Shown here one piece after another: positions 34,325-43,125 of a DNA stretch of 64,000 bases. Numbering within the stretch: the stretch's first letter is position 1; each line of letters opens with the position of its first letter. Where the stretch lies: assembly GCF_003966955.1 (NCBI RefSeq), contig NZ_AP019367.1, positions 62,001-126,000 on the forward strand. The letters run 5' to 3'. Under the pieces are notes generated by a model. The model was not told the origin of the DNA and did not search any database. It was given only the letters and a program-made list of their open reading frames with translations. This DNA is from Parolsenella catena (GTDB taxonomy: Bacteria > Actinomycetota > Coriobacteriia > Coriobacteriales > Atopobiaceae). Position numbers and translations under genes: made by a program.

Positions 34325-35305
34325 ATGCCCATCAACATCCCCGACGGTCTGCCCGCCAAGCGCATCCTCCAGCAGGAGCGCATCTTTGCCCTCGAGGAGG
34401 ACGTGGCCCGCAAGCAGCAGATTCGTCCGCTTCACGTGGCGCTGCTCAACCTCATGCCCACCAAGATCGAGACGGAGACGCAGATCTTGCGCCTCATCTC
34501 GAAGTCGCCCATCCAGGTGAGCGTCGACTTCATGCGCGTCTCGTCCCACGAGGCCACCCATGCCGCCGATCACCTCGTGAAGTTCTACGACACGTTCGAT
34601 GACCTCAAGCACAACAACTACGACGGCCTCATCATCACGGGTGCGCCCGTGGAGCAGATGCCGTTCGAGGAGGTCGACTACTGGGACGAGCTGTGCCAGA
34701 TCATGGACTGGGCGCAGGAGCACGTGCTGTCCACGATGTTTCTGTGCTGGGGCGCCTTTGCCGGCCTGTATCACCTGCATGGCATCCACAAGCGCCTGCT
34801 GGGCTCCAAGCTCTTTGGCGTGTTTCCCCAGCGTCTGTGCGATGAGTACAACTTCCTCACGAACGGCTTTGACGAGGTGCACAACATGCCGCACAGCCGT
34901 CACGCCGCGCCAGACGAGAAGGAGATCGACGCCGACCCCGCGCTACAGGTGCTCTCCCGCGGCGAGACGAGCGGCCCGGCGCTCATCGCCACGCGCGACT
35001 TCCATGAGATCTATGCCCTCGGCCACTTCGAGTACGGCCGCGACACGCTGGCGGACGAGTACTGGCGAGACTTCCACGCGGGCCTGCCCATCCAGCTGCC
35101 GCTGAACTACTTCCCCGACGACGATCCCGAGAAGCAGCCGCTCTTCACGTGGCGCAGCCATGCCAACCTGCTGTATCGCAACTGGCTCAACTACGTCTAC
35201 CAGACGACGCCCTACGAGCTCGAGCGCGTGCCCGAGGTCGTGGCGGAGCTGCGTGAGCACACCGAGCAGCTCCTTGCGAAGGGCGGCGTGCCGAGTAAGT
35301 TCTAG
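34325..35305 (+). CDS. metA: homoserine O-acyltransferase MetA, predicted acetyl-specific
   Basis: 326 residues from ATG 34325; AGAAAGG lies 10 bases upstream. Nucleophile Cys141 (FLCWGAF), His234 and Glu236 (GHFEYGRD) are present. MetA activates homoserine, the first committed step to methionine. In MetA enzymes a Glu in the 'TGAPVE' position selects acetyl-CoA while Gly (E. coli, TGAPLG) selects succinyl-CoA; here it is Glu110, so acetyl is predicted. It lies near the methionine importer but on the other strand. Confidence 0.95.
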   Translation: MPINIPDGLPAKRILQQERIFALEEDVARKQQIRPLHVALLNLMPTKIETETQILRLISKSPIQVSVDFMRVSSHEATHAADHLVKFYDTFDDLKHNNYDGLIITGAPVEQMPFEEVDYWDELCQIMDWAQEHVLSTMFLCWGAFAGLYHLHGIHKRLLGSKLFGVFPQRLCDEYNFLTNGFDEVHNMPHSRHAAPDEKEIDADPALQVLSRGETSGPALIATRDFHEIYALGHFEYGRDTLADEYWRDFHAGLPIQLPLNYFPDDDPEKQPLFTWRSHANLLYRNWLNYVYQTTPYELERVPEVVAELREHTEQLLAKGGVPSKF

Positions 35306-35354
35306 GGCGGCGTGCGAGGGACTCTGGTGTCCGCCGCTGCCCGCCGTCGTCGCT

Positions 35355-35450
35355 TATCGTGCCAAGCGCACCTAAAACGTAAGACTTCGCTTCATCGTGC
35401 AGAACGCACCCTATCTGGGCCTCTCGCGGGCTCGATAAGGTGCGTTCGGC
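35355..35450 (+). repeat. ~97-bp palindromic direct repeat, copy 1 (left of the antitoxin-toxin pair)
   Basis: Highly similar to 36164-36261, same orientation. It contains an inverted repeat (35402-35414 with 35435-35447, one mismatch over 13 bp) around a GGGCCTCTCGCGGGCTC loop. It also contains two copies of an ATCGTGC..ACGCACC motif 38 bp apart. Confidence 0.85.
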
Positions 35451-35547
35451 GTAGCTAGCGAGTGACGACGCATCGCAAGATGGCTTCGCATGTCGATGGG
35501 GCGGTTGCTACAATGAAATTATTAATTTCATTGTATTGGAGGCTGTC

Positions 35548-35826
35548 ATGGTGACGATGATGAGCACGAAGATGACGAAGGCCGGGCAGACCACCGTTCC
35601 AAAGGAGATCCGTACCGCGCTTGGCATTGCGGATGACTCTCGCGTGTACTGGTTCTGGGATGGCGAACACGCTTACATCGCCTCCACGCCCTCGCCTTTG
35701 CCGGAGGTGACTTCGGCAAAGGAATTCTGGCGGGGGATTGCGGACGCGGAGAGACAGGTAGAGGCCGGCAAAACCCGCTCCGCCAACGAGGTCGTATCAG
35801 AGATGAGGTCGAGGTATGGCTGCTGA
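35548..35826 (+). CDS. AbrB/MazE-type antitoxin
   Basis: 92 residues from ATG 35548 with GGAGG 5 bases upstream. The N-terminal swapped-hairpin domain is clear (STKMTKAGQTTVPKEIRTALG, then DSRVYWFWDGE). The C-terminal half is a charged helix that would bind the toxin. Its end overlaps the toxin frame by 11 bases, the classic antitoxin-toxin arrangement. It looks intact. Confidence 0.85.
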   Translation: MVTMMSTKMTKAGQTTVPKEIRTALGIADDSRVYWFWDGEHAYIASTPSPLPEVTSAKEFWRGIADAERQVEAGKTRSANEVVSEMRSRYGC

Positions 35827-36136
35827 TGGCTACGAGGCCGTGCTTACCAACCTTTTCGAGGAAGACTTGGATACGGAGCTGGCGTGGCGAGCGCATGAAG
35901 TGGGGCCGGGGAGTGCTGCGAGCTTTCTCGACTCCTTCGAGCAGGCAAAAGATGCGGCGGTTTCCTTTCCCGCCTTCATGCCGTAAGTCGAGGGCTCGGA
36001 TTATCGTTGGGTGCCGGTTAAGAAGAGGATTGCGGTGTTTCGCATAGACGCGCGCGCCCGTAGGGTTGTTTTCCTGCGCTTGTATAACGCGTCCTCGAAT
36101 TGGAAGAGCATGCTGAGGAAATCTGCCAAGTCGTAG
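35816..36136 (+). pseudogene. toxin gene of the antitoxin pair, broken by one in-frame TAA
   Basis: ATG 35816 overlaps the antitoxin end. The frame runs 56 codons to TAA 35984-35986, then stays open in the same frame for 49 more codons to TAG 36134-36136. The part after the stop (VEGSDYRWVPVKKR, FRIDARARRVVFLRLYNAS) looks like the end of a RelE/ParE-like toxin, so the two halves belong to one protein of about 106 residues. One base change from AAA or GAA to TAA would explain it. It may be an inactivated toxin, a sequencing error, or read-through. Confidence 0.75.
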
Positions 36137-36163
36137 GCCCCCAGTGATTTCAGTCTGGCTGTT

Positions 36164-36261
36164 TTTCGTACCAAACGCACCCTAAAACGTAAGACTGTTG
36201 ATTCATCGTGCCGAACGCACCTTATTTGGGCCTCTTGAGGGCTCGATAAGGTACGCCCGGC
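36164..36261 (+). repeat. ~97-bp palindromic direct repeat, copy 2 (right of the antitoxin-toxin pair)
   Basis: Matches 35355-35450 nearly base for base across most of its length, including CTAAAACGTAAGACT and GGGCTCGATAAGGT. The internal inverted repeat is 36213-36225 with 36246-36258. Confidence 0.85.
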
Positions 36262-36341
36262 ACGATAGGTATACGGGGGTATACGGGGCGGAGACAGCGG
36301 CCCCATCGCCCCACGGCAAATACGCCAGGGTGTGCGCGGCG

Positions 36342-36485
36342 CTACTCGGTTCCGGGCTTGAAGTACTGGATGTAGGCCTCGATGAGGTCGGAGCCTGACT
36401 GTGCCGCGGACACCGGATATTTGAATCTGAAGTAGTAGAGATATCCGTCAGTTACGTAGTACTTGTCGTAGTACTCAAAACATGT
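36342..36485 (-). pseudogene. orphan C-terminal coding remnant downstream of the phosphoesterase
   Basis: On the minus strand a 47-codon open frame without a start ends at TAG 36344-36342. It is rich in Tyr and Phe (YYDKYYVTDGYLYYFRF) and ends PGTE. It is in the same frame as the phosphoesterase, directly after its TAG stop. It looks like the tail of a lost secreted or surface protein; I do not recognise the family. Confidence 0.45.
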
Positions 36486-37070
36486 CTATGCCTCCAGGAT
36501 GACGTGGCGCAGGGCGCCGTTCTCGTAGACGCCATAGCTGTGCGTGCCGTCCTTGGGGATGGAGACGCTGCCGGGGTTGAACGCCCAGACGCCCTCGTGC
36601 GCGGGCGCGGGTTCGCTCACCTTCTTGTGCGTGTGGCCGTACAGCAGGATGGAGCCCGCGGGAAGCTCCGGTAGCCTTTCGACGCTGTTGTGGAAGCCGG
36701 CACCGTAGACGTGGCCGTGCGTGAGGAAGAGCTCGCAGCCGGTCTTCTCGCGTGCGGAACCATCCGCGGCGAGTGCGGCCGCGGGGTCGAAGATGGTGGT
36801 GTAGTCCGCCATGCAGGGGAAGTCGAGGACCATCTGGTCGACCTCCGCCTCGCAGTTGCCACGCACGGCGATGATGCTCGACGCGAGCGGGTTGAGCATG
36901 GCGATGACCTCCTTGGGCGCGTAGCCCTCGGGGAGGTCGTTGCGCGGGCCGTGGTAGAGGATGTCGCCGAGGAGGAGCAAGCGGTCGGGCTGCTCGGCGT
37001 CGAGGGCGTCCATGAGGCGACGGCACCAGGCGGCGGAGCCGTGGATGTCGCTTGCGATGAGGAACTTCAT
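36486..37070 (-). CDS. YfcE/MJ0936-type metallophosphodiesterase
   Basis: 194 residues from ATG 37070 with AAGGAG upstream. Calcineurin-like motifs: D8-x-H10 (SDIHG), LLGDILYHG, RGNCE, LTHGH and YGHTHKK. These bind two metals and hydrolyse phosphodiesters; the natural substrate of YfcE-type enzymes is unknown. It starts 10 bases after the M20 amidohydrolase stop, so the two are one transcript. Confidence 0.92.
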   Translation of the reverse strand: MKFLIASDIHGSAAWCRRLMDALDAEQPDRLLLLGDILYHGPRNDLPEGYAPKEVIAMLNPLASSIIAVRGNCEAEVDQMVLDFPCMADYTTIFDPAAALAADGSAREKTGCELFLTHGHVYGAGFHNSVERLPELPAGSILLYGHTHKKVSEPAPAHEGVWAFNPGSVSIPKDGTHSYGVYENGALRHVILEA

Positions 37071-37080
37071 GAGGTTCTCC

Positions 37081-38232
37081 TTACTCGCACCGCAGAAGGG
37101 CGCGATAGGTCTCGAGTCCGCGGACGAGCACGTCCTCGTCCATGCGGAATTCGTCCGAGTGAAGCGGGATGCCGGTGCCAGTGCCGAGCAGCATGAACAG
37201 GCCCGGGAGGTGGCGCTGGTAGAAGGCGAAGTCCTCGGCGATGAGGAGGGGTTCGGGCACGAGCTCGAGCGTGTCTCCGAGGGCGGACTTCGCGAGGTCA
37301 TAGAGGGCCGCGTCGTTCGTGACGGGCGGGTAGCCCTCGGCAAAGTCGAGGTTATAGGTGCAGCCGTAGGTGGCACAGGCGTCCGCGAGGCGCTGCTCGA
37401 CGCCAGCGCGGGCGCGGTCGAACATCTCGTCCGAGAAGACGCGCAGGCTGCCGGCGACCTTCGTCTCCGCACTGATGGCGTTGCAGACCGTACCGCTCTG
37501 CATGAGGCCGAACTTGAGCAGGCACGGCTCCTCGGCGGAGAGCTCTGCCATGAGGGCCTCGACGCCGGTGAGGAAGTGCGCGCCGGCGAGCAGGGCGTCG
37601 TTGCCATCCGCGCTCTTGGCGATGTGGCTCGAGGTGCCGTGGATGGTCACGTGGGTCTCGCTCGCGCGGGCGAGCAGGGCGCCCGGGCGCGTTGCGACGA
37701 CGCCGGCGGGAAGGTCCGGCCAGACGTGGAAGCCGAAGATGCGGTCTGCGTGGTAGCGCTCGAACACGCCGCTCTCGCAGACGATGCGGGCGCCGCCGGT
37801 GGTCTCCTCCGCGGGCTGGAACACGAACAGGACGTTGCGTGGCAGGGGACAGGCGGCTCCCTCGCGGACGCCTCGCAGCACCTCGTCCACCCAGCAGGCC
37901 GCGGCGAGGGCCATGGCCATGTGGCCGTCGTGGCCGCAGGCGTGCATGTGGCCGGGCTTGGCCGAGCAGAACTCGACGCCGCTGTTCTCGGTGATGGGCA
38001 GGGCGTCCATGTCCGCGCGGACGGCCGTAGCGGGTCCGCCTGACTCGCGCCCGCATGCCGCGCCCACGTCGAAGAACGCGCAGACGCAGCTCTCGCAGGG
38101 CGTCGTGACCTCGCAGGACAGGCCGTCGAGAACCCCGCGAACGTAGCGGATCGTCTCTGGCAGGTCAAAGGAGAGCTCCGGGATGCGATGCAGGTCTCGC
38201 CGGAACTTGGTGAGAAGCTCGAAGTCTTCCAT
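37081..38232 (-). CDS. M20-family amidohydrolase, possible N-acetyl-diaminopimelate deacetylase
   Basis: 383 residues. M20D landmarks: ADMDALPI, the metal motif HACGHDGHMAMALA, FQPAEETTGGA, and HGTSSHIAK. The family includes hippurate hydrolases and N-acetyl-LL-DAP deacetylases. The lysine genes beginning at 39115 use DapH, the acetyl branch, which needs exactly such a deacetylase. That makes the DAP role attractive, though it lies on the other strand. A TATAGT -10 box (38274-38269) on the minus strand gives it its own promoter. Confidence 0.85.
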   Translation of the reverse strand: MEDFELLTKFRRDLHRIPELSFDLPETIRYVRGVLDGLSCEVTTPCESCVCAFFDVGAACGRESGGPATAVRADMDALPITENSGVEFCSAKPGHMHACGHDGHMAMALAAACWVDEVLRGVREGAACPLPRNVLFVFQPAEETTGGARIVCESGVFERYHADRIFGFHVWPDLPAGVVATRPGALLARASETHVTIHGTSSHIAKSADGNDALLAGAHFLTGVEALMAELSAEEPCLLKFGLMQSGTVCNAISAETKVAGSLRVFSDEMFDRARAGVEQRLADACATYGCTYNLDFAEGYPPVTNDAALYDLAKSALGDTLELVPEPLLIAEDFAFYQRHLPGLFMLLGTGTGIPLHSDEFRMDEDVLVRGLETYRALLRCE

Positions 38233-38313
38233 GTGGCTCCCGTCTTGGGGTTGTCGTTTCCTGCCAAGACTATACGCCGCGCTCGTCCGGTGAAAAGAGG
38301 GGACTGCCGCGTC

Positions 38314-38754
38314 TCACTCGCAGCGCTCGAGTTCGCGGACGTCACCGCCGCCATGGTCGACCACCACGCGCTCGATGGCGTCTGCGCTCCCCTCGCGAAC
38401 CTCCAGGCGCCACTCGGTGAGTGCGAGGTCCATTGTGGTGGGGCCGTCGGTCTCCTCGAGTGCGACGGTGAGCGTGCCGCCCTCCTCGGTCACACGCTCG
38501 ATCTTCTGGCCGGGGATGGACGCGCCGGCAAGCTGGAGCTGAATGAAGCCGTCTCGCATGGCCCAGCCATCGCCGGGTAGGGCCACGTCGTTTCCCGGCG
38601 ATGCCTCGAGGGTGAGGACGGGCAGCGAGTCGTCCTGGGTCGCGGACCATAGAGGCGCGCCGCCGGTCTTCTGGCTGCCCGCGCACCCGGCTGCCGCGAG
38701 CGCCGCCACGACGCCCGCCGCGGCGGCCACGAACTGCCTTCTCGTCATGCTCAT
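38314..38754 (-). CDS. small Tat-type lipoprotein, function unknown
   Basis: 146 residues from ATG 38754 with GAGAGGA upstream. It has a twin-arginine signal (TRRQF) and lipobox (AAAGC) near residue 24. The mature part is short, acidic and probably beta-rich, with no motif I recognise. Confidence 0.75.
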   Translation of the reverse strand: MSMTRRQFVAAAAGVVAALAAAGCAGSQKTGGAPLWSATQDDSLPVLTLEASPGNDVALPGDGWAMRDGFIQLQLAGASIPGQKIERVTEEGGTLTVALEETDGPTTMDLALTEWRLEVREGSADAIERVVVDHGGGDVRELERCE

Positions 38755-38920
38755 GCGGGTCCTCTCGTGCGGGGCCTGTGATGCCCTGGATTCTACCCGG
38801 GCCTGCGCGTTCGATGCCTGCCGCCGGTCGCTCGCTCTCATCGCGCGGTCGCATTCGTGGCGAGAACGTTACGTGCCCTCGCGCCTCGCCGCCCATCCCG
38901 TGCTTTGTGCTACGGTAGCT

Positions 38921-39064
38921 CCACTGATAGAGGCGCGGGGAAGAGGAGGCGTGTGCGAGCCGGCAGGCGTCGAGTGCGCGCAGAGGCAACCCCGCCGAAC
39001 CCGGCCGTCAGGCATGACGCTCGGGTGGGCTTGCGGGAGACACCCGCGAGACTGTCTGCAGTGG
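38921..39064 (+). promoter_or_regulatory. lysine riboswitch (L-box) controlling lysA-dapA-dapB-dapH
   Basis: The conserved core is readable: GATAGAGGCGCG (38926-38937), AAGAGGAG, CGCCGAACC (38993-39001), the CGGGTG/CACCCG stem and ACTGTC (39051-39056). CCACTG (38921-38926) pairs with CAGTGG (39059-39064) to form P1. No T-run terminator follows, so control is probably at translation of lysA, whose GGAG site lies about 40 bases downstream. Confidence 0.9.
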
Positions 39065-39114
39065 CCGTTCGCGCGGCCCCAAATCCCTGCAGGAGCGCTA
39101 TCGATTGGAGACGC

Positions 39115-40539
39115 ATGAGCGCGCCGCAAGACACCTGTCTGCCCACTGGGGCAGCGCAAGGTGAGACGTCGGAGGTCCGCACCACCGCTGACCTCGACCG
39201 TCTCCCAAACCATGGGTATGACCTCAAGCTCCCGTTTGCGAGCAAGGCCACGCTCGAGGCGGTTGCCGAGAAGTACCCCACGCCCTTCCACCTGTATGAC
39301 GAGGCGGGCATTCGTCGCAACATGGAGGCCATTCGCGAGGCCTTCTCGTGGAACCCCGGCTTTCGCGAGTACTTCGCCGTGAAGGCCAACCCCAACCCCG
39401 CGCTGATCTCCATCCTGCGCGAGTACGGCTGCGGCTGCGATTGCTCGAGCTACACGGAGCTCATGATCGCCGAGGCCGTGGGCATCACGGGGCAGCAGAT
39501 CATGTTCTCGAGCAACGACACGCCGGCGGCGGACTTCGCGAAGGCGCGCGAGCTAGGCGCCATCGTCAACTTCGACGACATCAGCCACATCGAGTTCTTC
39601 GAGAGGGTCGCCGGCCCCATCCCCGAGACCGTGAGCTGCCGCTTCAACCCCGGCGGCCTGTTCCAGCTTGCCAACGGCATCATGGATAACCCCGGCGACT
39701 CCAAGTACGGCATGACGACGGAGCAGCTCTTCGAGGCGTTCTCCCAGCTCAAGGCCAAGGGCGCCAAGAATTTCGGCATCCACGCATTCCTCGCGAGCAA
39801 CACGGTCACGAACGACTACTACCCCAAGCTCGCGCGCATCCTGTTCAAGCTTGCCGTCGAGCTCGAGGAGAAGACGGGTGCGCACGTGGCGTTCGTCAAC
39901 CTCTCCGGCGGTGTGGGCGTGCCCTACCTGCCCGCTCAGACCGCGAACGACATCCGCGCGATCGGCGAGGGCGTGCGTGCCGCCTACGAGGAGATCCTCG
40001 TCCCCGCCGGCATGGGCGACGTCGCGATCTATACCGAGATGGGCCGCTTCGTGTTGGCGCCCTATGGCTGCGTCGTGACGCGCGCCGTCCATGAGAAGCG
40101 CATCTACAAGGACTACATCGGCGTCGACGCGAGCGCCGTCGACCTCATCCGCCCCGCGATGTACGGCTCCTACCACCACGTGAGCGTCGTGGGCCAGCCC
40201 GGCGGCGAGGACAAGACGCGTGCCGAGGCGAGCGAGACCTATGACGTGACGGGCAACCTCTGCGAGAACAACGACAAGTTCGCCGTCGACCGTCACCTGC
40301 CGCACGTGGACATGGGCGACCTGCTCGTCATCCATGACTCGGGCGCCCACGGCTACTCCATGGGCTACAACTACAACGGCAGGCTCCGCGCGGCCGAGGT
40401 GCTGCTGCACGAGGACGGGAACGCCGAGCTCATCCGCCGCGCCGAGACACCGGCGGACTACTTTGCCACGCTCGACGTGCTGCCCGAGGCGCACGAGCGC
40501 CTCGCCGCGGCGTGCGAGGGACTCACGGGAATCAAGTAG
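39115..40539 (+). CDS. lysA: diaminopimelate decarboxylase
   Basis: 474 residues from ATG 39115 with GGAG 4 bases upstream. The PLP Lys90 lies in YFAVKANPNP, and the C-terminal barrel has GDLLVIHDSGAH with the YNYNGR segment. LysA makes L-lysine from meso-DAP. The ~45-residue N-terminal extension before the barrel is longer than in many LysA proteins. It heads the lysine operon behind the riboswitch. Confidence 0.95.
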   Translation: MSAPQDTCLPTGAAQGETSEVRTTADLDRLPNHGYDLKLPFASKATLEAVAEKYPTPFHLYDEAGIRRNMEAIREAFSWNPGFREYFAVKANPNPALISILREYGCGCDCSSYTELMIAEAVGITGQQIMFSSNDTPAADFAKARELGAIVNFDDISHIEFFERVAGPIPETVSCRFNPGGLFQLANGIMDNPGDSKYGMTTEQLFEAFSQLKAKGAKNFGIHAFLASNTVTNDYYPKLARILFKLAVELEEKTGAHVAFVNLSGGVGVPYLPAQTANDIRAIGEGVRAAYEEILVPAGMGDVAIYTEMGRFVLAPYGCVVTRAVHEKRIYKDYIGVDASAVDLIRPAMYGSYHHVSVVGQPGGEDKTRAEASETYDVTGNLCENNDKFAVDRHLPHVDMGDLLVIHDSGAHGYSMGYNYNGRLRAAEVLLHEDGNAELIRRAETPADYFATLDVLPEAHERLAAACEGLTGIK

Positions 40540-40597
40540 GCGCGGCCGCTCCCGGTCACGCGAATGGGGTGGCTCGCCGCCCCGCTAAGGAGACAAC

Positions 40598-41488
40598 ATG
40601 GACGTTCGCAAGCTCGAGGGATCGATCGTGGCCCTTGTCACGCCGTTCAGCGAGGACGGCTCCGTCAACTTCGACCAGCTCGAGCGCCTGCTCGAGTTCC
40701 ACGTCGAGAACGGCACGGACGCGATCCTCACGCTGGGCACCACCGGCGAGAGCGCCACGATGACCGACGAGGAGGACAACTCCGTCGTCAAGTTCGTCGT
40801 AGACCACGTGGCCGGCCGCGTGCCCGTCATCGCGGGGTCGGGCTCCAACTGCACCGCGGTGCAGACGGCCAAGAGCCTCACGTACCAGAGGCTGGGGGCC
40901 GACGCCGTCCTCATCATCTCGCCCTACTACAACAAGTCCAACGAGGAAGGCATCTACCAGCACCTCAAGCACACGGCGGACGCCACCGACATCCCCTGCA
41001 TCCTCTACAACATCCCCGGGCGCACCGGCTGCTCCATCTCCGTGCGCAACGTCGAGCGCCTGGCCGCCCACCCCAACGTGATGGGCATCAAGGAGGCGAG
41101 CGGCAACATGGCCTACGCCGCGAGCATCGCCCACTGCCTGTCCGATGACTTCCGCCTCTACTCCGGCGAGGACGCGCTCACGGTGCCGCTCATGGCGCTC
41201 GGCGGCTCGGGCACCATCAGCGTGTGGGCAGACGTGCAGCCGGCCCTCGTCCACGAGATGTGCCGCGCCTACCTCGACGGTGACGCCGAGCGCGCCACGC
41301 GCATCCAGGTGGAGGGCCAGCCGCTCATCTCCGCCCTGTTCGGCGAGGTCAACCCCATTCCCGTCAAGGAGGCGCTCGCCCAGATGGGGCTCATCGACGC
41401 CAACTACCGTCTGCCGCTCGTTCCCATGAGCGAGGGCCCCAAGGCCGCCCTGCTCGATGCCATGAAGGGAGCTGGTCTCATTGACTAG
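40598..41488 (+). CDS. dapA: 4-hydroxy-tetrahydrodipicolinate synthase
   Basis: 296 residues with AAGGAG before ATG 40598. Schiff-base Lys165 (GIKEASG), Tyr137 (LYNIPGR) and the GTTGE loop (47-51) are intact. It condenses pyruvate with aspartate semialdehyde. Its last 8 bases overlap dapB. Confidence 0.96.
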   Translation: MDVRKLEGSIVALVTPFSEDGSVNFDQLERLLEFHVENGTDAILTLGTTGESATMTDEEDNSVVKFVVDHVAGRVPVIAGSGSNCTAVQTAKSLTYQRLGADAVLIISPYYNKSNEEGIYQHLKHTADATDIPCILYNIPGRTGCSISVRNVERLAAHPNVMGIKEASGNMAYAASIAHCLSDDFRLYSGEDALTVPLMALGGSGTISVWADVQPALVHEMCRAYLDGDAERATRIQVEGQPLISALFGEVNPIPVKEALAQMGLIDANYRLPLVPMSEGPKAALLDAMKGAGLID

Positions 41489-42251
41489 CGAGAACGCCGC
41501 CCCCATTCGCGTCGCCATCATGGGCGAGGGCCGCATGGGCTCGCTCATCCGCTCCACGGCCGAGGCCGCGCGCACCGAGGAGGGCTCGGCCGCGTTCGAG
41601 GTCGTGGCCCAGATCGGCTTTGACCTCTCCGCCGCCGACGCCGCCCCTGCCGCCGACGTCCTCATCGACTTCTCGAACGTCGTGACGCTGCCGGCCGTGG
41701 CCAGCTACGTGCGCCGCACGGGTGCCGCGCTCGTCTCGGGCACCACGGGCTACACCGACGAGCAGATGGCGGAGCTGCGCTCCCTTGCCAAGACGAGCGC
41801 CGTGCTGCAATCGGGCAACTACTCGCTGGGTATCGCCGCGCTGCGCCACGCCGCGACGCTTGCCGCCCGCGAGCTTGCCGGCTTTGACGTCGAGATCGTC
41901 GAGACGCACCACAACCAGAAGGTCGATGCGCCCAGCGGCACGGCAAAGCTTCTGCTTGACGCCGTGGTTGCCACCGAGGCCGAGGAGGGCCGCGGCGAGT
42001 ACCACCCGGTCTATGGTCGCGAGGGCATGGTTGGCAAGCGTGACCCCCGCGAGGTGGGCATGCACTCGCTGCGCGGCGGCACGGTCGCCGGCGTGCACAC
42101 AGTGAGCTTCTTCGGCACCGACGAGGAGGTCTCGCTCACGCACCGCGCCACGAGCCGCCAGATCTTCGTGAACGGCGCGCTTGCCGCCGCCCGCAAGATG
42201 GCCGGCCGCGAGCCGGGCTTCTATGGCTTCGACGAGGTCATGTTCAACTAG
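41481..42251 (+). CDS. dapB: 4-hydroxy-tetrahydrodipicolinate reductase
   Basis: 256 residues from TTG 41481, overlapping the dapA stop by 8 bases. The nucleotide loop is MGEGRMG (about 14-20), one Gly replaced by Glu against the usual GxxGRMG. Catalytic ETHHNQKVDAPSGTA is intact. It reduces the DapA product to tetrahydrodipicolinate. Confidence 0.95.
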   Translation: MTSENAAPIRVAIMGEGRMGSLIRSTAEAARTEEGSAAFEVVAQIGFDLSAADAAPAADVLIDFSNVVTLPAVASYVRRTGAALVSGTTGYTDEQMAELRSLAKTSAVLQSGNYSLGIAALRHAATLAARELAGFDVEIVETHHNQKVDAPSGTAKLLLDAVVATEAEEGRGEYHPVYGREGMVGKRDPREVGMHSLRGGTVAGVHTVSFFGTDEEVSLTHRATSRQIFVNGALAAARKMAGREPGFYGFDEVMFN

Positions 42252-42320
42252 CCATTCGGCTGGCCAAGAAATCGAGAAAACGCTATCGGCCGCCGTTCGC
42301 GGCCTGAAGGGATGCAGCGC

Positions 42321-43025
42321 ATGGACGCTCAGGAAATCATCAACTACATCGCCACGGCACCCAAGAAGACGCCGGTCAAGGCTTACATTCGCCTCAAGGA
42401 GGGTGCGAGCGTCGACCTCTCCTGCGCCGAGCACGTCTTTGGCACCGAGCAGAACAAGGTCGTCTTTGGCGACTGGGCACTTCTCGGCCCCGTGCTCGAG
42501 CAGGCCGCCGGCGCCATTGACGATCTGGTGGTAGAGAACGACGGCCGCAACACGGGCGTGCCCATGCTCGACAAGAAGGGCATCCACGCCCGCATCGAGC
42601 CGGGTGCCATCATCCGCGACAAGGTTGAGATCGGCGACAACGCCGTCATCATGATGGGCGCCGTCATCAACATCGGCTCGATCATCGGCGACGGCACGAT
42701 GATCGACATGGGCGCCATTCTCGGTGGTCGCGCCACGGTGGGCAAAAACTGCCACATCGGTGCCGGCACCGTCCTCGCCGGCGTGGTGGAGCCTGCGAGC
42801 GCCACGCCCGTCGTCATCGAGGACGACGTGCTCATCGGCGCCAACGCCGTGGTGCTCGAGGGCGTTCGCGTGGGCAGGGGCGCCGTCGTGGCAGCTGGCG
42901 CTGTCGTCATCGAGGACGTGCCCGCCGGCGCCGTCGTGGCCGGCGTTCCCGCCAGGGTCATCAAGCAGGCGAGCGAGGTCGCGAGCGGCAAGGTGTCGCT
43001 CGTCGACGCGCTGCGCACGCTGTAG
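42321..43025 (+). CDS. dapH: tetrahydrodipicolinate N-acetyltransferase
   Basis: 234 residues from ATG 42321; the ATG at 42312 touches the GAAGGG site and is less likely. Left-handed beta-helix hexapeptide repeats ([22 protein letters not shown] region, then [13 protein letters not shown]) match Bacillus DapH closely. It acetylates tetrahydrodipicolinate with acetyl-CoA, so lysine/DAP is made by the acetylase route. That route also needs an aminotransferase (not in the window) and a deacetylase (see 37081). Confidence 0.95.
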   Translation: MDAQEIINYIATAPKKTPVKAYIRLKEGASVDLSCAEHVFGTEQNKVVFGDWALLGPVLEQAAGAIDDLVVENDGRNTGVPMLDKKGIHARIEPGAIIRDKVEIGDNAVIMMGAVINIGSIIGDGTMIDMGAILGGRATVGKNCHIGAGTVLAGVVEPASATPVVIEDDVLIGANAVVLEGVRVGRGAVVAAGAVVIEDVPAGAVVAGVPARVIKQASEVASGKVSLVDALRTL

Positions 43026-43088
43026 GCGCGCGCGGCCCGTCTGGCCCTCGCGGCCGCCACAAGGGCGATAGCTTAGATAGATATAAGA

Positions 43089-43125
43089 AGAGGGACGGAC
43101 AGGCGCTTGGCTTGTCCGTCCCTCT
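43089..43125. terminator. terminator of the lysine operon
   Basis: A 15-bp stem (43089-43103 with 43111-43125) with loop CGCTTGG, between convergent genes. Confidence 0.85.

Noticed and set aside
36342-37070. Stop-codon read-through extending the phosphoesterase
   Set aside because: The phosphoesterase has normal family length at its TAG; sharing the frame with the following remnant has a one-in-three chance.
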